From NCBI RefSeq assembly GCF_018138145.1, contig NZ_CP073104.1:2976001-3040000 (forward strand): DNA of 64,000 bases, in the 5' to 3' direction. Shown piece by piece: positions 63,161 to 64,000 of this stretch. Each line of letters begins with the position of its first letter. Within the stretch, counting starts at the first letter, position 1. The DNA is from Pseudomonas sp. SCA2728.1_7. Its GTDB lineage: Bacteria > Pseudomonadota > Gammaproteobacteria > Pseudomonadales > Pseudomonadaceae. The notes under the pieces are model-generated. The model searched no databases. It saw only the letters and a program-made list of their open reading frames with translations, and had not been told where the DNA came from. Both the position numbers and the translations under genes were made by a program.

Positions 63161-63940
63161 ATGGAAAAAACCAGCGACAGCAACGGCAAACAGAAAGTCC
63201 GCTCCGCCGAAGTCGGCACCGACATCCTCAAGGCCTTGGCCGAGTTGTCGCCGTCCACTTCATTGTCGCGACTGGCCGAACATGTGCAGATGCCAGCAAG
63301 CAAAGTGCATCGCTATCTGCAGGCGTTGATTGCCTCGGGTTTTGCCGAGCAGAACGCCGCCACCAACCATTACGGTCTCGGCCGTGAAGCGTTGCGCGTT
63401 GGCCTGGCTGCTCTCAACAGTATGGACGTGCTGAAGGTCGCCGCCCTGCCGCTGGCCGAACTGCGCGATGAACTCAACGAAACCTGCTTTTTGGCGGTGT
63501 GGGGCAATCAGGGCGCGACCGTGGTGCACATCGAACCGGCGGTGCGTGCGGTGACGGTGGTGACGCAATTGGGTTCAGTGTTGCCGCTGCTCAGTTCATC
63601 GACCGGACTGGTGTTCAGCGCCTACCTGCCGCATCGGGAAACCGATGAATTGCGCGAGCAGGAAATCGCCGCTGCCGATCATCCGCTGAAAGACGAGAAG
63701 ACGTATGCAACGCTGTGCGAACAGATCCGCGAACGCGGTCTGCATCATGTGCATGGCCTGCTGATGCCGGGTGTGGATGCGTTATCCGCACCGGTGTTCA
63801 ATGCTGTCGGACAAGTCGCCGCCGTGCTGACCATCGTTGGCCCGACCTCGCTGTTCCATGCCGACGAAAACGGCCCGGCGGCGCAGCGGTTGCTGGCGGC
63901 GACGCGGGCCGTGAGTTGGCGGATGGGTTATGAAAGATAA
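63161..63940 (+). CDS. hmgR: IclR-family regulator of homogentisate catabolism
   Basis: A 259-residue regulator with an N-terminal winged helix (TSLSRLAEHVQMPASKVHRY) and a C-terminal IclR effector domain (LPLLSSSTGLVFSAYLP, GVDALSAPVFNAVGQVAAVL). In P. putida HmgR represses hmgABC and is released by homogentisate; divergent position and the operator-like dyad fit that role. Confidence 0.92.
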   Translation: MEKTSDSNGKQKVRSAEVGTDILKALAELSPSTSLSRLAEHVQMPASKVHRYLQALIASGFAEQNAATNHYGLGREALRVGLAALNSMDVLKVAALPLAELRDELNETCFLAVWGNQGATVVHIEPAVRAVTVVTQLGSVLPLLSSSTGLVFSAYLPHRETDELREQEIAAADHPLKDEKTYATLCEQIRERGLHHVHGLLMPGVDALSAPVFNAVGQVAAVLTIVGPTSLFHADENGPAAQRLLAATRAVSWRMGYER

Positions 63941-64000
63941 ATCCGCGGACTAAGCGCGCTCGAAACGGCTCAACGAACCGTGGTCTTGCTCAATGCCGAG

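Overview
The window is a chromosomal stretch of a fluorescens-group Pseudomonas. The evidence is the complete P. aeruginosa-type alginate operon, REP/REPIN palindromes of the GTGGGAGCGAGCCTGCTCGCGA type at about 13 places, a DUF6124 gene with a structured leader, FecI/FecR/TonB-receptor iron systems, and the hmgA-fahA-maiA tyrosine catabolic cluster. GC content is high throughout except in the algD upstream region and around the DUF2165 gene. I saw no rRNA, tRNA, phage, CRISPR array or intact insertion sequence.

Layout. 0.1-4.1 kb: phoH, a polysaccharide deacetylase-like gene and yaaA. 4.1-21.8 kb: an AT-richer 0.8 kb regulatory region with a sigma-22 (AlgU)-like promoter, then algD-alg8-alg44-algK-algE-algG-algX-algL-algI-algJ-algF-algA, closed by a strong terminator. 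Together these make GDP-mannuronate (AlgA, AlgD), polymerise it under c-di-GMP control (Alg8, Alg44), and epimerise, acetylate, trim and export the polymer (AlgG, AlgI/J/F/X, AlgL, AlgK, AlgE). Repeats sit inside the operon at algD/alg8, in the 5' end of algK, at algL/algI and at algF/algA. 22-26 kb: a small membrane protein, an SDR oxidoreductase, and a LysR regulator divergent from a DHA2-type exporter plus a SnoaL-like protein. 26-32.5 kb: an AaeAB-like efflux operon (outer membrane factor, FUSC, DUF1656, HlyD) with a divergent LysR. 32.5-38 kb: a DUF6124 gene behind a leader with competing stems, 0.5 kb of tandem palindromic elements, a 2-hydroxyacid dehydrogenase, a DUF2165 protein, an EamA exporter and an AraC regulator. 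38-48.5 kb: two divergent iron cell-surface signalling systems; one is receptor, FecR, sigma factor and DUF3325/PepSY/DUF3649 membrane proteins, the other is fecI-fecR-fecA, with a Fur-like box between them. 48.5-50.3 kb: a DUF559 nuclease embedded in palindromic repeats, then an HPF-like protein. 50.4-54.3 kb: L-serine deaminase and transporter with a LysR. 54.6-58.2 kb: DUF3509, PsiE, SOS gene yebG behind a LexA box, a leucine-dehydrogenase-like protein with Val at the usual catalytic lysine, and SirB1. 58.2-64 kb: an aromatic-acid transporter, maiA, fahA, hmgA and a divergent IclR regulator.

Most notable: (1) a mixed REPIN inside the algK signal-peptide region, in frame; (2) a DUF559 nuclease bounded on both sides by a MITE-like palindromic family that recurs in six places here, which could be a mobiliser and its passengers; (3) a leader upstream of the DUF6124 gene in which one segment can pair with either of two others; (4) the missing catalytic lysine in the leucine dehydrogenase homologue; (5) REP hairpins whose stems covary between copies. 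Functions are assigned from remembered family features; no database search was run.
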